A stretch of 64,000 nt of DNA from Sinorhizobium sp. RAC02 (GTDB lineage: Bacteria > Pseudomonadota > Alphaproteobacteria > Rhizobiales > Rhizobiaceae), in the NCBI RefSeq assembly GCF_001713395.1, contig NZ_CP016452.1, forward strand, positions 1,798,001-1,862,000. Direction: 5' to 3'. The notes beneath the pieces were generated by a model. That model worked only from the letters and a program-made list of their open reading frames with translations. It was not told where the DNA came from and ran no database searches. The position numbers were made by a program, and so were the translations under genes. Below are positions 45,558 through 54,468 of the stretch, piece by piece. Position 1 is the stretch's first letter, and each line of letters starts with the position of its first letter.

Positions 45558-47654
45558 ATGAGACGACGCCTGGCCCTGCTGAGCATTCTCGTTTTCGGCA
45601 TGCTTGTCTGCGCCCGCATGGCCGCGGCGGCACCGCTCGATCGCGAGGCGCTTGCGGACATGATTGTGCCGCCTTACGTGCTGGGCGAGCCGGTGAACGA
45701 GAACGGTGTGTGGACGCTGTTGAATTCCGGCGGCGCTGAGGCCGGCTATGTCTTCGAGACCGGAACACTTGCGCCGCTTCCGGGCTTCTCCGGCGCGCCC
45801 ATCAACATGCTTGTAACGATCGACCGGGATGGTCGCTTTCTCGATGTGCGCCTCATCGCCCATAACGAGCCGATCTTCGTGTCCGGCCTCGGGCAAGCGC
45901 CGCTGCGCGCCTTCCTCGAACAATATCGCGGGCACTCGATCCGCGAAGCACTCGTCGTCGGTACGCCTTATGGCGCGGCGTCGGGAGGCTCCGACCTCGT
46001 CTATCTCGATGGGGTAACCAAGGCCACGGCTTCCGTTCGCATCGCCCATGAATCGATCCTCGCCGCGACGCTCGCCGTCGCGCGCGAAAAGATGCAAGGC
46101 GTAGCAAGCGGCCCACCGGTGCATCCCGATCCGTCGATCGACGAAAAGCTCGATTGGGCAGCGCTTGTCGAGCGGGGGTTGGCGAGGAACCTGAAGATCA
46201 CGAATGCCGAGCTCGACAGCGGCTTCAAAGGGACGATCTGGGTCCACGACGACCCCGAGGCGGCGGATGATCCGCAGGGCCTCTTCCTCGATCTCTGGGC
46301 GTTGGATATCGGCCCTCCCTCTGTCGCCCGGGCAGTCCTGAGCGAGGAGAGTTTCACCGACCTCCAGCGCCTGCTGCGCGCATCGCCCGACGACGAGCCC
46401 ATCCTTGTCATCGACCGGGGCCGCCACGGGCTCGTTTCCGCGGATTTTGTGCGCAACACCGCGCCGGACAGGCTTTCGGCCATGCAGGATGGCCTGCCCG
46501 TCGCGCTGCGCGATGCCGACATGACGGTCGACGTCAGACGGGACGTGCCGCAGGGAACGACGATGATCCTGAGAACAGACCGCCGCCTCGGCTTTGATCC
46601 GACGCGCGAGTGGGCATTGTCGGCGCAGGCCGTGCGCGCCCACGGCATGCTCAAGCCGGAAATGGGGTCTGCCCACTTTCCACTCGTCTTGAAGGCGGAC
46701 GCCGCTTTCTATATCCGCCCGGAACTGTCGATTGCGCTGCCACCCTGGCAGGCGGCCATCGTCGACCGGAGATGGGATCTTGCAGGATTGGGCATGCTGC
46801 TTGCCGGGTTGCTCGGCGGCGTCGGCCCCGGCATGCAGCGGCTCGCCGCGCCGACTGTATTGCGTCCGGCGAGGCTCGCCTTCCTGGCCGTCATGCTGGT
46901 CTTCGTCGGCTGGTGGGGTCAGGGCCAGCTTTCCATCGTCACGCCGCTCGCGGCGCTTCGGGCTGCAAATGGCGGCGGCAGTCTGGCGGTCCTGCTGTAC
47001 GATCCCTTCTCTCTCCTGATCTGGGGCGCCGCCATAGTCGGTTTCGTGCTGTGGGGACGAGGTCTGTTCTGCGGCTGGCTCTGCCCGTTCGGCGCCATGC
47101 AGGAATTCGCCCACCATGCCGGCCGCCTCCTGCGGCTGCCGCAATGGAACCCTTCCCCTGTGTGGGACAGGCGGCTGAAGACTGGCGCATGGCTTTCCCT
47201 CGCCGGATTGGTCGCCGTCACCTTGCTTGCGCCCGACAAAATCGAGACCGCTGCCGAGATCGAGCCCTTCAAGACCGCGGTTACCACGCTCTTCCAGCGG
47301 GAGTGGTATTATGTCGCCTATGCCGTCTTCTGGCTCGTCCTTGCGGCGACGACCTTCAAAGGCTTTTGCCGCTATGTCTGCCCGCTTGGCGCGGTCATGG
47401 CCCTGGGCGGGATGTTGCGCACGCGGAGCTGGATACCACGCCGAGCGGAATGCGGCTCGCCCTGCCAGCTCTGCCGGGTGCGGTGTCCTTACGGTGCCAT
47501 TCGCAAGAACGGCAACATCGCCTACAGCGAATGCTTCCAGTGTCTCGATTGCGTTTCGATCCACGATGATGCGACGCAATGTGTGCCGCTGGTGCTGGCG
47601 AACCGCAAACGAGCACCGGCTCGCGCGCAGGGCAAGGTGGAGATACCAGCATGA
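45558..47654 (+). CDS. NosR/NirI-like membrane flavo-iron-sulfur protein
   Basis: The 698-aa electron-transfer protein starts with a signal peptide. A periplasmic FMN-binding domain (about 80-170) has T157 in VTKATASVRI as the candidate threonine for covalent FMN. A middle periplasmic region and five or six membrane spans (about 410-620) follow, with CGWLCPFGAMQEF and CRYVCPLGAVMAL. The cytoplasmic end holds two [4Fe-4S] motifs (CGSPCQLCRVRCP and CFQCLDCVSIHDDATQC). This is the NosR architecture, but no nitrous oxide reductase genes are present. The stop overlaps the ApbE-like start. The promoter dyad suggests it serves PQQ-alcohol oxidation. Confidence 0.87.
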   Translation: MRRRLALLSILVFGMLVCARMAAAAPLDREALADMIVPPYVLGEPVNENGVWTLLNSGGAEAGYVFETGTLAPLPGFSGAPINMLVTIDRDGRFLDVRLIAHNEPIFVSGLGQAPLRAFLEQYRGHSIREALVVGTPYGAASGGSDLVYLDGVTKATASVRIAHESILAATLAVAREKMQGVASGPPVHPDPSIDEKLDWAALVERGLARNLKITNAELDSGFKGTIWVHDDPEAADDPQGLFLDLWALDIGPPSVARAVLSEESFTDLQRLLRASPDDEPILVIDRGRHGLVSADFVRNTAPDRLSAMQDGLPVALRDADMTVDVRRDVPQGTTMILRTDRRLGFDPTREWALSAQAVRAHGMLKPEMGSAHFPLVLKADAAFYIRPELSIALPPWQAAIVDRRWDLAGLGMLLAGLLGGVGPGMQRLAAPTVLRPARLAFLAVMLVFVGWWGQGQLSIVTPLAALRAANGGGSLAVLLYDPFSLLIWGAAIVGFVLWGRGLFCGWLCPFGAMQEFAHHAGRLLRLPQWNPSPVWDRRLKTGAWLSLAGLVAVTLLAPDKIETAAEIEPFKTAVTTLFQREWYYVAYAVFWLVLAATTFKGFCRYVCPLGAVMALGGMLRTRSWIPRRAECGSPCQLCRVRCPYGAIRKNGNIAYSECFQCLDCVSIHDDATQCVPLVLANRKRAPARAQGKVEIPA

Positions 47655-48526
47655 AACGGCGACGCTTCCTGTTCATTGCCGCGGCGGCGGCCTTTCCGGG
47701 TGCCGCCCGCGCTGCGGTCACGACCTGGCAGGCAGATATGTTCGGCGGCACCGTGCGCGTGGACCTACGTGGCCCGCATGGCCTTGCGCAGACCGTATCG
47801 GAAAAGATCGGTGACACGATCGCCGAGATCGAGGCCGCCGCCAGCCTGTTCAAGACCGGCTCTGCCCTCAACAGGCTGAACGCCGCGGGTCATCTCGACG
47901 ATCCGCCGCCTGCGCTTCTCGACCTGCTCCGCTTGTCCGGCGAGATGCATAAGGCGACGGGCGGGCGGTTTGATCCGACCGTGCAGCCGCTCTGGCGCGC
48001 ACTTGCCGAGGGCCGCAATATCGCGCAGGCACAGACCACCGTCGGCTGGGAACGGGTGCATATCGGCCCGCTCGTCCGGCTGGACGACGGACAGGCGCTG
48101 ACCTTCAATGGCATCGCACAGGGTTATGCGGCTGATCGTGTACGAACGCTGCTTCAGGAAGCAGGTTACGGCCAGGCGCTGGTGGAAATGGGAGAGTTCG
48201 CGGCCATTGGCGGGCCGTTCAGGGTCTCCGTGGAAGACCCGGCATTGGGCCAGATCGCTACCCGCCGCCTTGTCGGCAACGCCATCGCGACGTCCAGTCC
48301 CTCGGCCATGATGTTGGGTGCCGATTTCCACATTCTTGGCCCGCATGGCGAACAGGTTTGCTGGTCGACCATATCGGTGGAAGCGGAAAGCGCCGCGATG
48401 GCCGATGGCCTTTCCACCGCCTTCTGCCTGATGCCGGCAGGCGAAATCCGCGCGACGCTGGCGCAGGCAACGGGCGTGGCCCGCGTAACGGCGGTAGACC
48501 TCGCCGACGACGTCTCCACTTTCTAA
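47651..48526 (+). CDS. apbE: FAD:protein FMN transferase (ApbE/NosX-like)
   Basis: Attaches FMN to a threonine of periplasmic flavoproteins. It has 291 aa with an N-terminal signal (MKRRRFLFIAAAAAFPGAARA). Family features: ALNRLNAAGHLDDPPPALLD, GGRFDPTVQPLW, TFNGIAQGYAADRVRTLLQE (the nGIAKGyavD motif), GYGQALVEMGEFAAIGG (GG-rich loop) and a C-terminal TISVEAESAAMADGLSTAFCL with metal-binding aspartate. It is translationally coupled (ATGA) to the NosR-like gene, its obvious substrate. The stop is two bases from the end of the convergent MoxJ-like gene. Confidence 0.9.
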   Translation: MKRRRFLFIAAAAAFPGAARAAVTTWQADMFGGTVRVDLRGPHGLAQTVSEKIGDTIAEIEAAASLFKTGSALNRLNAAGHLDDPPPALLDLLRLSGEMHKATGGRFDPTVQPLWRALAEGRNIAQAQTTVGWERVHIGPLVRLDDGQALTFNGIAQGYAADRVRTLLQEAGYGQALVEMGEFAAIGGPFRVSVEDPALGQIATRRLVGNAIATSSPSAMMLGADFHILGPHGEQVCWSTISVEAESAAMADGLSTAFCLMPAGEIRATLAQATGVARVTAVDLADDVSTF

Positions 48527-48528
48527 AG

Positions 48529-49422
48529 CTATCGCTGCGGCGGCGTGAAGGTCAGTCCGTGATCGGCGAAGATGCGTGCGATCTCGCCATCGGCAAGCGC
48601 GTTGTCAATCGCCTCGTCGATGGCGTAGCCGAGGTCCTTGTGTTGGAAATTCACACCGACACCGATGGTCCAGTTGCTTCGCGCAAAACCGACGAGCGGT
48701 GGAGAATGCGCCTTCAACCCACGTCCCGTATGACGGGCAAGCCCCGCCTCCAGCTCGGCGCGCGGCCCCATCGCCGCCTTGGTGTCTCCTGCAGCAAGAC
48801 CATCCACCGCCGCCTCGGTCGAGCGATAGCGATGGATTTTGTCGACAGGGCCGATCAGTGAGGTGAGATAAAAATCGGCAATCGAGTCGTTCTCCACGGC
48901 AACCGGATCGAACCGGAAGACCGGCGGTGTCGGCCCCTTGTCCTCATAGTCGGAAGCGCGATAGGCGATCGCGATGTTTTCGCTGGCATATTGCCCGGTA
49001 AAGGTGACCTGTTCGATTCGGCAGACAAGGGCGCTGTCATAGGGTACGTGCAACATCGCGTCGCTGACGCGGCCACCGACGACGGCGCCCTTCCACACAT
49101 AGTTCAGAAGATCCGCTTCGAGGTTTTCGCCGGCCGCGACGAGGCGGAACCTCGCCTCGACGCCAAGAGCCTTGGCGACCAGCCTGCCGATCTCGACATC
49201 CACGCCGACCGCCATGCCCTTCTCCTCGTAGGACCAGGGGGCATAGTTCTCGTAGACGGCAAATTCGATCCAGCCGTCCTCGATGATCTGGTCGAATTTG
49301 CGCCCGACATCCTGCGCGAAGGTATTCTGTGGCTTGGCCTGGGGCACGTAGTCTTCACAACGCGCAAAGGCACCGCCCGGAAGGGCGATGCCGATTGCAA
49401 GGGCCAGAAGGGCGCGGCGCAT
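48529..49422 (-). CDS. Quinoprotein dehydrogenase-associated periplasmic binding protein (MoxJ/XoxJ-like)
   Basis: Family-3 solute-binding-protein fold, 297 aa, with signal peptide MRRALLALAIGIALPGGAFA and mature RCEDYVPQAKPQ. It has IEFAVYENYAPWSYEEKGMAVGVDVEI, the receptor core, and NWTIGVGVNFQHKDLGYAIDEAI near the end. Paired cysteines are present. Such proteins always travel with PQQ-alcohol dehydrogenases and are thought to help their activation. I use ATG 49422; a GTG just before it is possible. It follows the cytochrome gene by ten bases. Confidence 0.82.
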   Translation of the reverse strand: MRRALLALAIGIALPGGAFARCEDYVPQAKPQNTFAQDVGRKFDQIIEDGWIEFAVYENYAPWSYEEKGMAVGVDVEIGRLVAKALGVEARFRLVAAGENLEADLLNYVWKGAVVGGRVSDAMLHVPYDSALVCRIEQVTFTGQYASENIAIAYRASDYEDKGPTPPVFRFDPVAVENDSIADFYLTSLIGPVDKIHRYRSTEAAVDGLAAGDTKAAMGPRAELEAGLARHTGRGLKAHSPPLVGFARSNWTIGVGVNFQHKDLGYAIDEAIDNALADGEIARIFADHGLTFTPPQR

Positions 49423-49432
49423 CACGGCCGTC

Positions 49433-50119
49433 TTACTGCGATGCGGAAAGGCCGACCGTCAGCACCTCCGCCGCCTTCTTCCAGCTTTCGGGCTTGTCCG
49501 AGAGAACCCGCGCGGCCTCGAAGGTGACGCTGTCGGCGACGGGTGCGCCGGAGGCGGTCTTCACGTCGGTGGAAATGGTCTCCAGTTCCTTTTTCAGCGC
49601 TGCTGTATCCGCAACCTTGCCGCTGCCGAGTTCGTCCCGGATTTCGTGCAGACGGGCTGAATGAGCGTCGAGTGCGCCGTCTTCCGGCCGCGTTTCCACA
49701 TAGGTGCGGATGGCCCAGGCTGCCTTCTGGCCAAGAATGTCGCCGAAGCCCGGCATCTTCGTCGTGCCATCCTGGGTATAGCCGTGACGGAAGCGTTCGA
49801 CGAACCATTCGTCACCGACCTCCTCCGCCTCGAGGAAGCGCAGGTCCGGCGCAAGACCGCCCGATACGGCGCCAAGGCCATGACAGCGTGCGCAATTCTG
49901 ATTGTATCCCGAGGAGCCGATCTCGACCGCCTTCAACCAGACCTCATGGCCGGCTTTCGCCTCGCGATAGGGGTTTTCGGTCAACCACTCGTCGCCAACT
50001 TCCGGCAGCGCATCGGTGTTGACGGGTTGCGGCGCGACATCGCCGTGAGCGATCACCAGACTTGTCGTCGCCATGAGGATGACTGCAGCGATCCCGCCGC
50101 GAATGATATTGGCCGACAT
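49433..50119 (-). CDS. Cytochrome c of the MoxG/XoxG/PedF type
   Basis: Periplasmic electron acceptor for the PQQ dehydrogenase, 228 aa. It has an N-terminal signal (MSANIIRGGIAAVILMATTSLVIA) and a single heme site CARCHG in GYNQNCARCHGLGAVSGG. The distal methionine is expected in TTKMPGFGDIL. A long C-terminal extension (from about 150) follows, seen in the quinoprotein-associated cytochromes. The ATG at 50119 has GGAGGAC in front; the open frame farther upstream covers the promoter. Divergent from the ABC receptor gene at 50267. Confidence 0.87.
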   Translation of the reverse strand: MSANIIRGGIAAVILMATTSLVIAHGDVAPQPVNTDALPEVGDEWLTENPYREAKAGHEVWLKAVEIGSSGYNQNCARCHGLGAVSGGLAPDLRFLEAEEVGDEWFVERFRHGYTQDGTTKMPGFGDILGQKAAWAIRTYVETRPEDGALDAHSARLHEIRDELGSGKVADTAALKKELETISTDVKTASGAPVADSVTFEAARVLSDKPESWKKAAEVLTVGLSASQ

Positions 50120-50179
50120 ACGGTCCTCCGTCCATTTCCAGCTGCGTTTTTGTACGGCAGCTGGGACGGGGCAGGCTAT

Positions 50180-50219
50180 GCGACCTAGGTCGCGACGCCC
50201 TATGGCACCAAGGTCGTAT
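50180..50219. promoter_or_regulatory. Two PQQ-regulon dyads between cytochrome c and PQQ-ABC receptor genes
   Basis: GCGACCTAGGTCGC (50180-50193) is a perfect 14-bp palindrome; on the minus strand it continues as GACCTAGGTCGCAT toward the cytochrome gene, centre 67 bases from its ATG. GCACCAAGGTCGTAT (50205-50219) points to the receptor gene, centre 57 bases from its ATG. Each divergent promoter thus has its own oriented copy. Confidence 0.72.
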
Positions 50220-50266
50220 TTCGAGCCGCCTGACATGCCGCCATCCTGATTTCGGGAGGACGCGAC

Positions 50267-51454
50267 ATGAGTGAAAGGGTCAAAGCTTGGCGCGGAGGCA
50301 TATGCTGTGCCGTCGCGTTAGCCTGTTGGGGGCCATCGGCCTCAGCCGAGATCGCGATACCGATGACCTATCTCCGGCAGGAGGCGGAGCTGCCGCCGGT
50401 GCTGTCCAATCTCGATCCTATCCCGGAGGACCGTGGCATTGCCGGGGCGGAGGTGGCGCTCACCGACACCAAGACCACTGGCAGCTTCATGGGCCACGAC
50501 TACAGCCTCGCGTTCGTTTCGGTCGAGCCCGGCGGTGATTTCCTCGATGCCGCCCGCAAGGCACTTGCCGCCTCCAGGATCGTCTTCGTTGATGGATCGC
50601 CAGAAGAGATCCTCGCTATCGCCGACCTGCCCGAAGCCCGGGACGCGCTTCTGTTCAATGTCGCATCGGGCGCGCGGCGCCTGCGTGATGCCGATTGCCG
50701 CGCGAATGTCCTGCACACCATGGCGGAAGACGCCATGCGCACCGATGCGCTGATGCAGATGCTGAAGGCACGACGCTGGACACGCACGGTGCTGGTTGTC
50801 GGGCCAAAGCCGGAAGACCAGGCCTTTGCCGAGACGCTGCGCGCCTCCGCCCAGAAATTCGGCGTCGAAGTCCTCGCCTCCAAGAACTGGACCTTCGACA
50901 CGGACCTGCGCCGGGCCGCAGGGCAGGAAATCCCGCTCTTCACGCAGGACTTTCCCGACCACGACGTTCTTCTGATCGCCGACGAGGCCGACGACTTCGC
51001 CCGCTATATGCAGGACAATACCTGGCTGCCCCGCCCGGTGGCCGGTTCGGACGGCTTGCAAGGCGAAGGCTGGGCTCCGGTATTGGAACAGTGGGCCGCC
51101 GTTCAGCTCCAGAACCGTTTCGAAAAGGCGGTGGGGCGCGAGATGAGTTCGCGCGACTATGCCGCCTGGACGGCGTTGCGCACCATCGGCGAGGCCGTCA
51201 CACGCACCAATTCCGCCGACCCGGCCGTGCTTCGCGACTTCATCCTTTCGGACAAATTTGCGCTCGACGGTTTCAAGGGCCGCAGCCTCACCTATCGCGG
51301 ATGGAATGGCCAACTGCGCCAGCCGATGGCGGTCGTCAACGCCCGCGCGCTTGTCGAACTCGCGCCGCTCGAGGGCTACCTGCACCAGACCAATGAAATG
51401 GACACGCTGGGCCTTGACCGGCCCGAAAGCACCTGCACTGCCTTTGGAGGATGA
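50267..51454 (+). CDS. PQQ-alcohol-dehydrogenase-associated ABC substrate-binding protein (PedA1/LutA-like)
   Basis: Periplasmic protein of 395 aa with a signal peptide ending ASAEIAIPMTY and a branched-chain amino-acid-receptor fold (LLIADEADDFARYMQDNTWLPRP, GYLHQTNEMDTLGLDRPESTC). It matches my memory of the receptor that always precedes a beta-propeller protein and an ABC-2 exporter/importer in PQQ-alcohol dehydrogenase clusters; in pseudomonads and methylotrophs the related ped and lut systems are linked to lanthanide uptake. First of six genes in a tight operon ending at 55017. Confidence 0.83.
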   Translation: MSERVKAWRGGICCAVALACWGPSASAEIAIPMTYLRQEAELPPVLSNLDPIPEDRGIAGAEVALTDTKTTGSFMGHDYSLAFVSVEPGGDFLDAARKALAASRIVFVDGSPEEILAIADLPEARDALLFNVASGARRLRDADCRANVLHTMAEDAMRTDALMQMLKARRWTRTVLVVGPKPEDQAFAETLRASAQKFGVEVLASKNWTFDTDLRRAAGQEIPLFTQDFPDHDVLLIADEADDFARYMQDNTWLPRPVAGSDGLQGEGWAPVLEQWAAVQLQNRFEKAVGREMSSRDYAAWTALRTIGEAVTRTNSADPAVLRDFILSDKFALDGFKGRSLTYRGWNGQLRQPMAVVNARALVELAPLEGYLHQTNEMDTLGLDRPESTCTAFGG

Positions 51455-51455
51455 G

Positions 51456-52421
51456 ATGAGATTTCCGGCCCTGCTGATCGCGCCCGTGTTGGCCGTATTG
51501 CCCCTTCAGGCGATTGCCGGTGAAATCTGGGTGACGAACGAAAAGGACGACACCATTTCCGTTATCGATACGGAGAAGCTGGAGGTCGTCCGCACCATCA
51601 AGACCGGCGAGCGGCCACGCGGCATCACGTTCAACTCCGACTATAGCCGGGTCTATATCTGCGCGTCCGACAGCGACACGGTCCAGGTCATGGATCCAGC
51701 GACCGGCGAGGTGCTGCACGACCTGCCGTCGGGAGAAGATCCCGAGCAATTCGTGCTTGCCCCCGACGAAAGGCATTTGTGGATCGCCAACGAAGACGAT
51801 GCGGTGACGACAGTCGTGGACGTCGAGACCCGCAAGGTGGTGGCGCAGATCAATGTCGGCATCGAGCCAGAGGGCATGGCAGTTTCGCCGGACGGCAAGA
51901 TCGTCATCACCACGTCGGAAACGACGAATATGGCGCACTGGATCGATACCGACACGAAGAAGATTTTTGCCAACACGCTGGTCGATTCCCGTCCCCGCCA
52001 TGCTGAATTCGCCAAAGGCGGGACGGAGCTTTGGGTCTCCTCGGAAATCGGCGGAACGATCACCGTCTTCGACGTGGCGACGCAGGCGGAAAAGGCCAAG
52101 ATCCGCTTCGAGATCACCGGCGTCAACGCCGACCTCGTCCAGCCGGTCGGCTTCGAATTCACGCCCGACGGCAAGACCGCCTTCGTCGCGCTCGGCCCGG
52201 CAAACCATGTCGCTGTGATCGACGCCGATACGTTCGAGGTCAAGAACTACGTCCTGGTCGGTCGGCGTGTCTGGCACCTCGCCTTCTCGCCCGATCACAA
52301 GCAGCTCTTCACCACGAACGGGGTCTCCGGCGACGTGACCGTCATCGACGTCGCCTCGCTGGAGCCCGTGAAATCCATCAAGGTCGGCCGCTTCCCCTGG
52401 GGCGCGGCGAGCCGGCCGTAG
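51456..52421 (+). CDS. YVTN-type beta-propeller protein of the PQQ-associated ABC system
   Basis: Periplasmic seven-bladed propeller, 321 aa. Signal peptide MRFPALLIAPVLAVLPLQAIA, then repeats such as GEIWVTNEKDDTISVIDTEKLEVVRTI, RGITFNSDYSRVYICASDSDTVQVMD and HLWIANEDDAVTTVVDVETRKVV. The YVTN-like blades repeat about every 42 residues. Its ATG lies one base after the receptor stop, so the two are coupled. In related clusters it accompanies the ABC transporter; it may present a ligand or metal to it, but that is inference. Confidence 0.87.
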   Translation: MRFPALLIAPVLAVLPLQAIAGEIWVTNEKDDTISVIDTEKLEVVRTIKTGERPRGITFNSDYSRVYICASDSDTVQVMDPATGEVLHDLPSGEDPEQFVLAPDERHLWIANEDDAVTTVVDVETRKVVAQINVGIEPEGMAVSPDGKIVITTSETTNMAHWIDTDTKKIFANTLVDSRPRHAEFAKGGTELWVSSEIGGTITVFDVATQAEKAKIRFEITGVNADLVQPVGFEFTPDGKTAFVALGPANHVAVIDADTFEVKNYVLVGRRVWHLAFSPDHKQLFTTNGVSGDVTVIDVASLEPVKSIKVGRFPWGAASRP

Positions 52422-52441
52422 CAGTGAAAGAGGAGAACAAG

Positions 52442-52900
52442 ATGAAAAGAGCTATCCTGGCAGCCGTAGCGCTGGTCGCCCTGCCCTTCGTGGCGCTGGC
52501 CGATGATGATGATGACGCCAAGCCGGAAGCCGGCATGGGGCTTGCCGGTCTCCTTTCGAAATCCAATCGCGAAAAACTGCCCGACCTCACCCTCTCGGCC
52601 GGCCAGCCGGTATCAAGTGGCCCGCTGACGCTGAAATCCGGCAAATATTACACGCTGGAGATCAAGGCGGACGGCAGCCAGGAGCTGGCGCTCGAGGGGG
52701 CCGGCTTCTTCCGCGCCATCTGGGTCAACGAGATCGTCATCGAAGGCATAGAGATCCGGCCGCTCGGCGTCGATTCCATCGAATTCGACGAGGCTGGTGA
52801 GGCGGAAATCAGCTTCATCGCCATCAAGCCGGGCAGCTACCAGCTCAAGGTACCCGGCAGCACCGGCGATACGCAACAGGTCTCGATCACCATAGAATGA
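52442..52900 (+). CDS. Exported protein with Asp-rich N-terminus, PQQ-ABC-operon associated
   Basis: Periplasmic protein of 152 aa. The signal peptide MKRAILAAVALVALPFVALA is followed directly by five aspartates (DDDDDAKPEAG). The rest is beta-rich (LTLKSGKYYTLEIKADGS, AIWVNEIVIEGIEIRPL, FIAIKPGSYQLKVPG) and looks like a cupredoxin-type sandwich without the copper Cys/His set. GAGGAG precedes the ATG. Function not known; location between propeller and ATPase genes implies a role in the same transport system. Confidence 0.72.
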   Translation: MKRAILAAVALVALPFVALADDDDDAKPEAGMGLAGLLSKSNREKLPDLTLSAGQPVSSGPLTLKSGKYYTLEIKADGSQELALEGAGFFRAIWVNEIVIEGIEIRPLGVDSIEFDEAGEAEISFIAIKPGSYQLKVPGSTGDTQQVSITIE

Positions 52901-52907
52901 GCAGAAC

Positions 52908-53621
52908 ATGAGCGGCTTGACGGTAGAGGATATCAGCCACGACTGGGGCGCACGGCCTGCACTCGATGGCGTCTCCTTTTCCGTCGAGCGCGGACGCTTC
53001 TGTGCCCTGCTCGGGCCGAATGGCGCCGGAAAATCGACGCTGTTCGGCATGCTTACTCGGCTCTTCGTGCCGCGGTCGGGTCGCATCGGCATCGCCGGCC
53101 ATGACTTGGCGCGAGCGCCGCGCGTAGCGCTTTCCCGCATGGGCGTGGTGTTCCAGGCCTCGACGCTTGATCCGGACCTTACCGTCAAGCGCAACCTGCT
53201 CTATTTCGCCGCCCTGCACGGGCTTTCGGGACGGGAGGCGGAGGCGCGCGCCATGGCAGCGCTCGACCGGCTCGGCATGGCGGAGCGGGCGGGGGAAAAG
53301 ACCGCGAAACTCAACGGCGGCCACCGTCGCCGCATGGAGATCGCCCGCGCGCTCATCCACCGGCCCGAGGTGCTCTTGCTGGACGAGCCGACGGTCGGGC
53401 TGGACGCAGCCTCACGCGCCGCCATAACGCAGCATGTCCACGATCTTGCGGCCGGGGGGCTGACGGTGCTGTGGGCGACCCATCTGGTCGATGAGGTCTG
53501 GCCGCAGGACCGACTCGTCATTCTCCACCATGGCCGGGTGCTTGCCAATGGCGAGGCCAGCGAGATCGGCGGCGCGGACCTCACCGGCCGCTTTCTTGCG
53601 CTCACGGGAGATCAGCCATGA
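52908..53621 (+). CDS. PQQ-associated ABC transporter ATP-binding protein (PedB/LutE-like)
   Basis: ATPase of 237 aa. Walker A GPNGAGKSTL, Walker B VLLLDEPTVGLDAAS, switch LWATHLVDEVW. The signature reads LNGGHRRRMEIARAL instead of LSGGQ, a change typical of this PQQ-linked group and of some ABC-2 exporters. Starts at 52908, seven bases after the previous stop; its own stop overlaps the permease start by four bases. Confidence 0.9.
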   Translation: MSGLTVEDISHDWGARPALDGVSFSVERGRFCALLGPNGAGKSTLFGMLTRLFVPRSGRIGIAGHDLARAPRVALSRMGVVFQASTLDPDLTVKRNLLYFAALHGLSGREAEARAMAALDRLGMAERAGEKTAKLNGGHRRRMEIARALIHRPEVLLLDEPTVGLDAASRAAITQHVHDLAAGGLTVLWATHLVDEVWPQDRLVILHHGRVLANGEASEIGGADLTGRFLALTGDQP

Positions 53622-54439
53622 CCGTGGAGGCAGACCCCGGCTTTTTCTCCTCGCACCCTGTCATCGCGCTGCGCGCGATCGTTCACCGGGAAGCGTTGCG
53701 ATTTCTCGGCCAACGCGGCCGGCTCGTCGCGGCGCTCGTGCGCCCGCTCGTCTGGCTTTTCGTCTTCGCGGCCGGTTTCCGGGCCGCACTCGGCCTCTCG
53801 ATCACGCCGCCCTACCAGACCTATATCACCTATGAGATCTATATCGTGCCGGGGCTGGTCGGCATGATCCTGCTGTTCAGCGGCATGCAATCCTCGCTCA
53901 GCCTCGTCTACGACCGCGAGATGGGTTCGATGCGGCTGTTGTTGACGGCGCCTTTGCCACGCTGGTGGCTGCTCTTCTGCCGCCTCCTTGCCGGCAGCCT
54001 GATTGCAGTGCTGCAAGCCTATGCCTTTCTGGCGATCGCCGCACTCTACGGCATCCGCTTTCCCTGGGCTGGCTATCTGCTGGCGGCCCCGGCCATGGCC
54101 GTTGCGGCCATGATGCTCGGGGCGCTCGGCCTGCTGCTCTCTTCCTTCATCCGGCAGCTAGAGAACTTTGCCGGCGTGATGAACTTCGTCATCTTCCCGA
54201 TGTTCTTCCTCTCCTCCGCGCTCTATCCGCTGTGGAAGATGGCCGAGGCCTCGCCACGACTGAGGGACTTGTGCGCACTCAATCCCTTTACCCATGCCGT
54301 CGAACTCATTCGCTTCGCGCTCTATGCGAAGACAAATCCGACCGCGCTTGTGGTCACGCTCGCCGCTTTCCTCGTCTTCGGCCTTGTCGCTGTCTGGGGT
54401 TACGATCCGGCGCGCGGGCTGACGGCGCGAAAGACCTGA
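53618..54439 (+). CDS. PQQ-associated ABC-2-type transporter permease (PedC/LutF-like)
   Basis: Membrane protein of 273 aa with six spans in the ABC-2 fold: IVHREALRFLGQRGRLVAALV amphipathic start, then RPLVWLFVFAAGFRAAL, LVGMILLFSGMQSSLSLVYDREMGSMRLLL (family signature), and MNFVIFPMFFLSSALYPLWK. ALNPFTHAVELIRFALY near the end is also typical. The fold is usually for export, yet genetic work on homologous ped/lut systems ties them to lanthanide uptake; the direction here is open. Confidence 0.88.
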   Translation: MTVEADPGFFSSHPVIALRAIVHREALRFLGQRGRLVAALVRPLVWLFVFAAGFRAALGLSITPPYQTYITYEIYIVPGLVGMILLFSGMQSSLSLVYDREMGSMRLLLTAPLPRWWLLFCRLLAGSLIAVLQAYAFLAIAALYGIRFPWAGYLLAAPAMAVAAMMLGALGLLLSSFIRQLENFAGVMNFVIFPMFFLSSALYPLWKMAEASPRLRDLCALNPFTHAVELIRFALYAKTNPTALVVTLAAFLVFGLVAVWGYDPARGLTARKT

Positions 54440-54468
54440 CCGGGCCAACCTCACCAAGGAAAACTGCC

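Noticed and set aside
45537..47579. 680-codon antisense open frame opposite the NosR-like gene
   Set aside because: Arg/Glu/Gly-rich shadow of a strongly supported gene with cysteine motifs on the other strand.
45558..48526. Reading the NosR/ApbE pair as part of a nitrous oxide reductase cluster
   Set aside because: No nosZ, nosD, nosF, nosY or nosL is present, and promoter element and neighbours tie it to PQQ genes.
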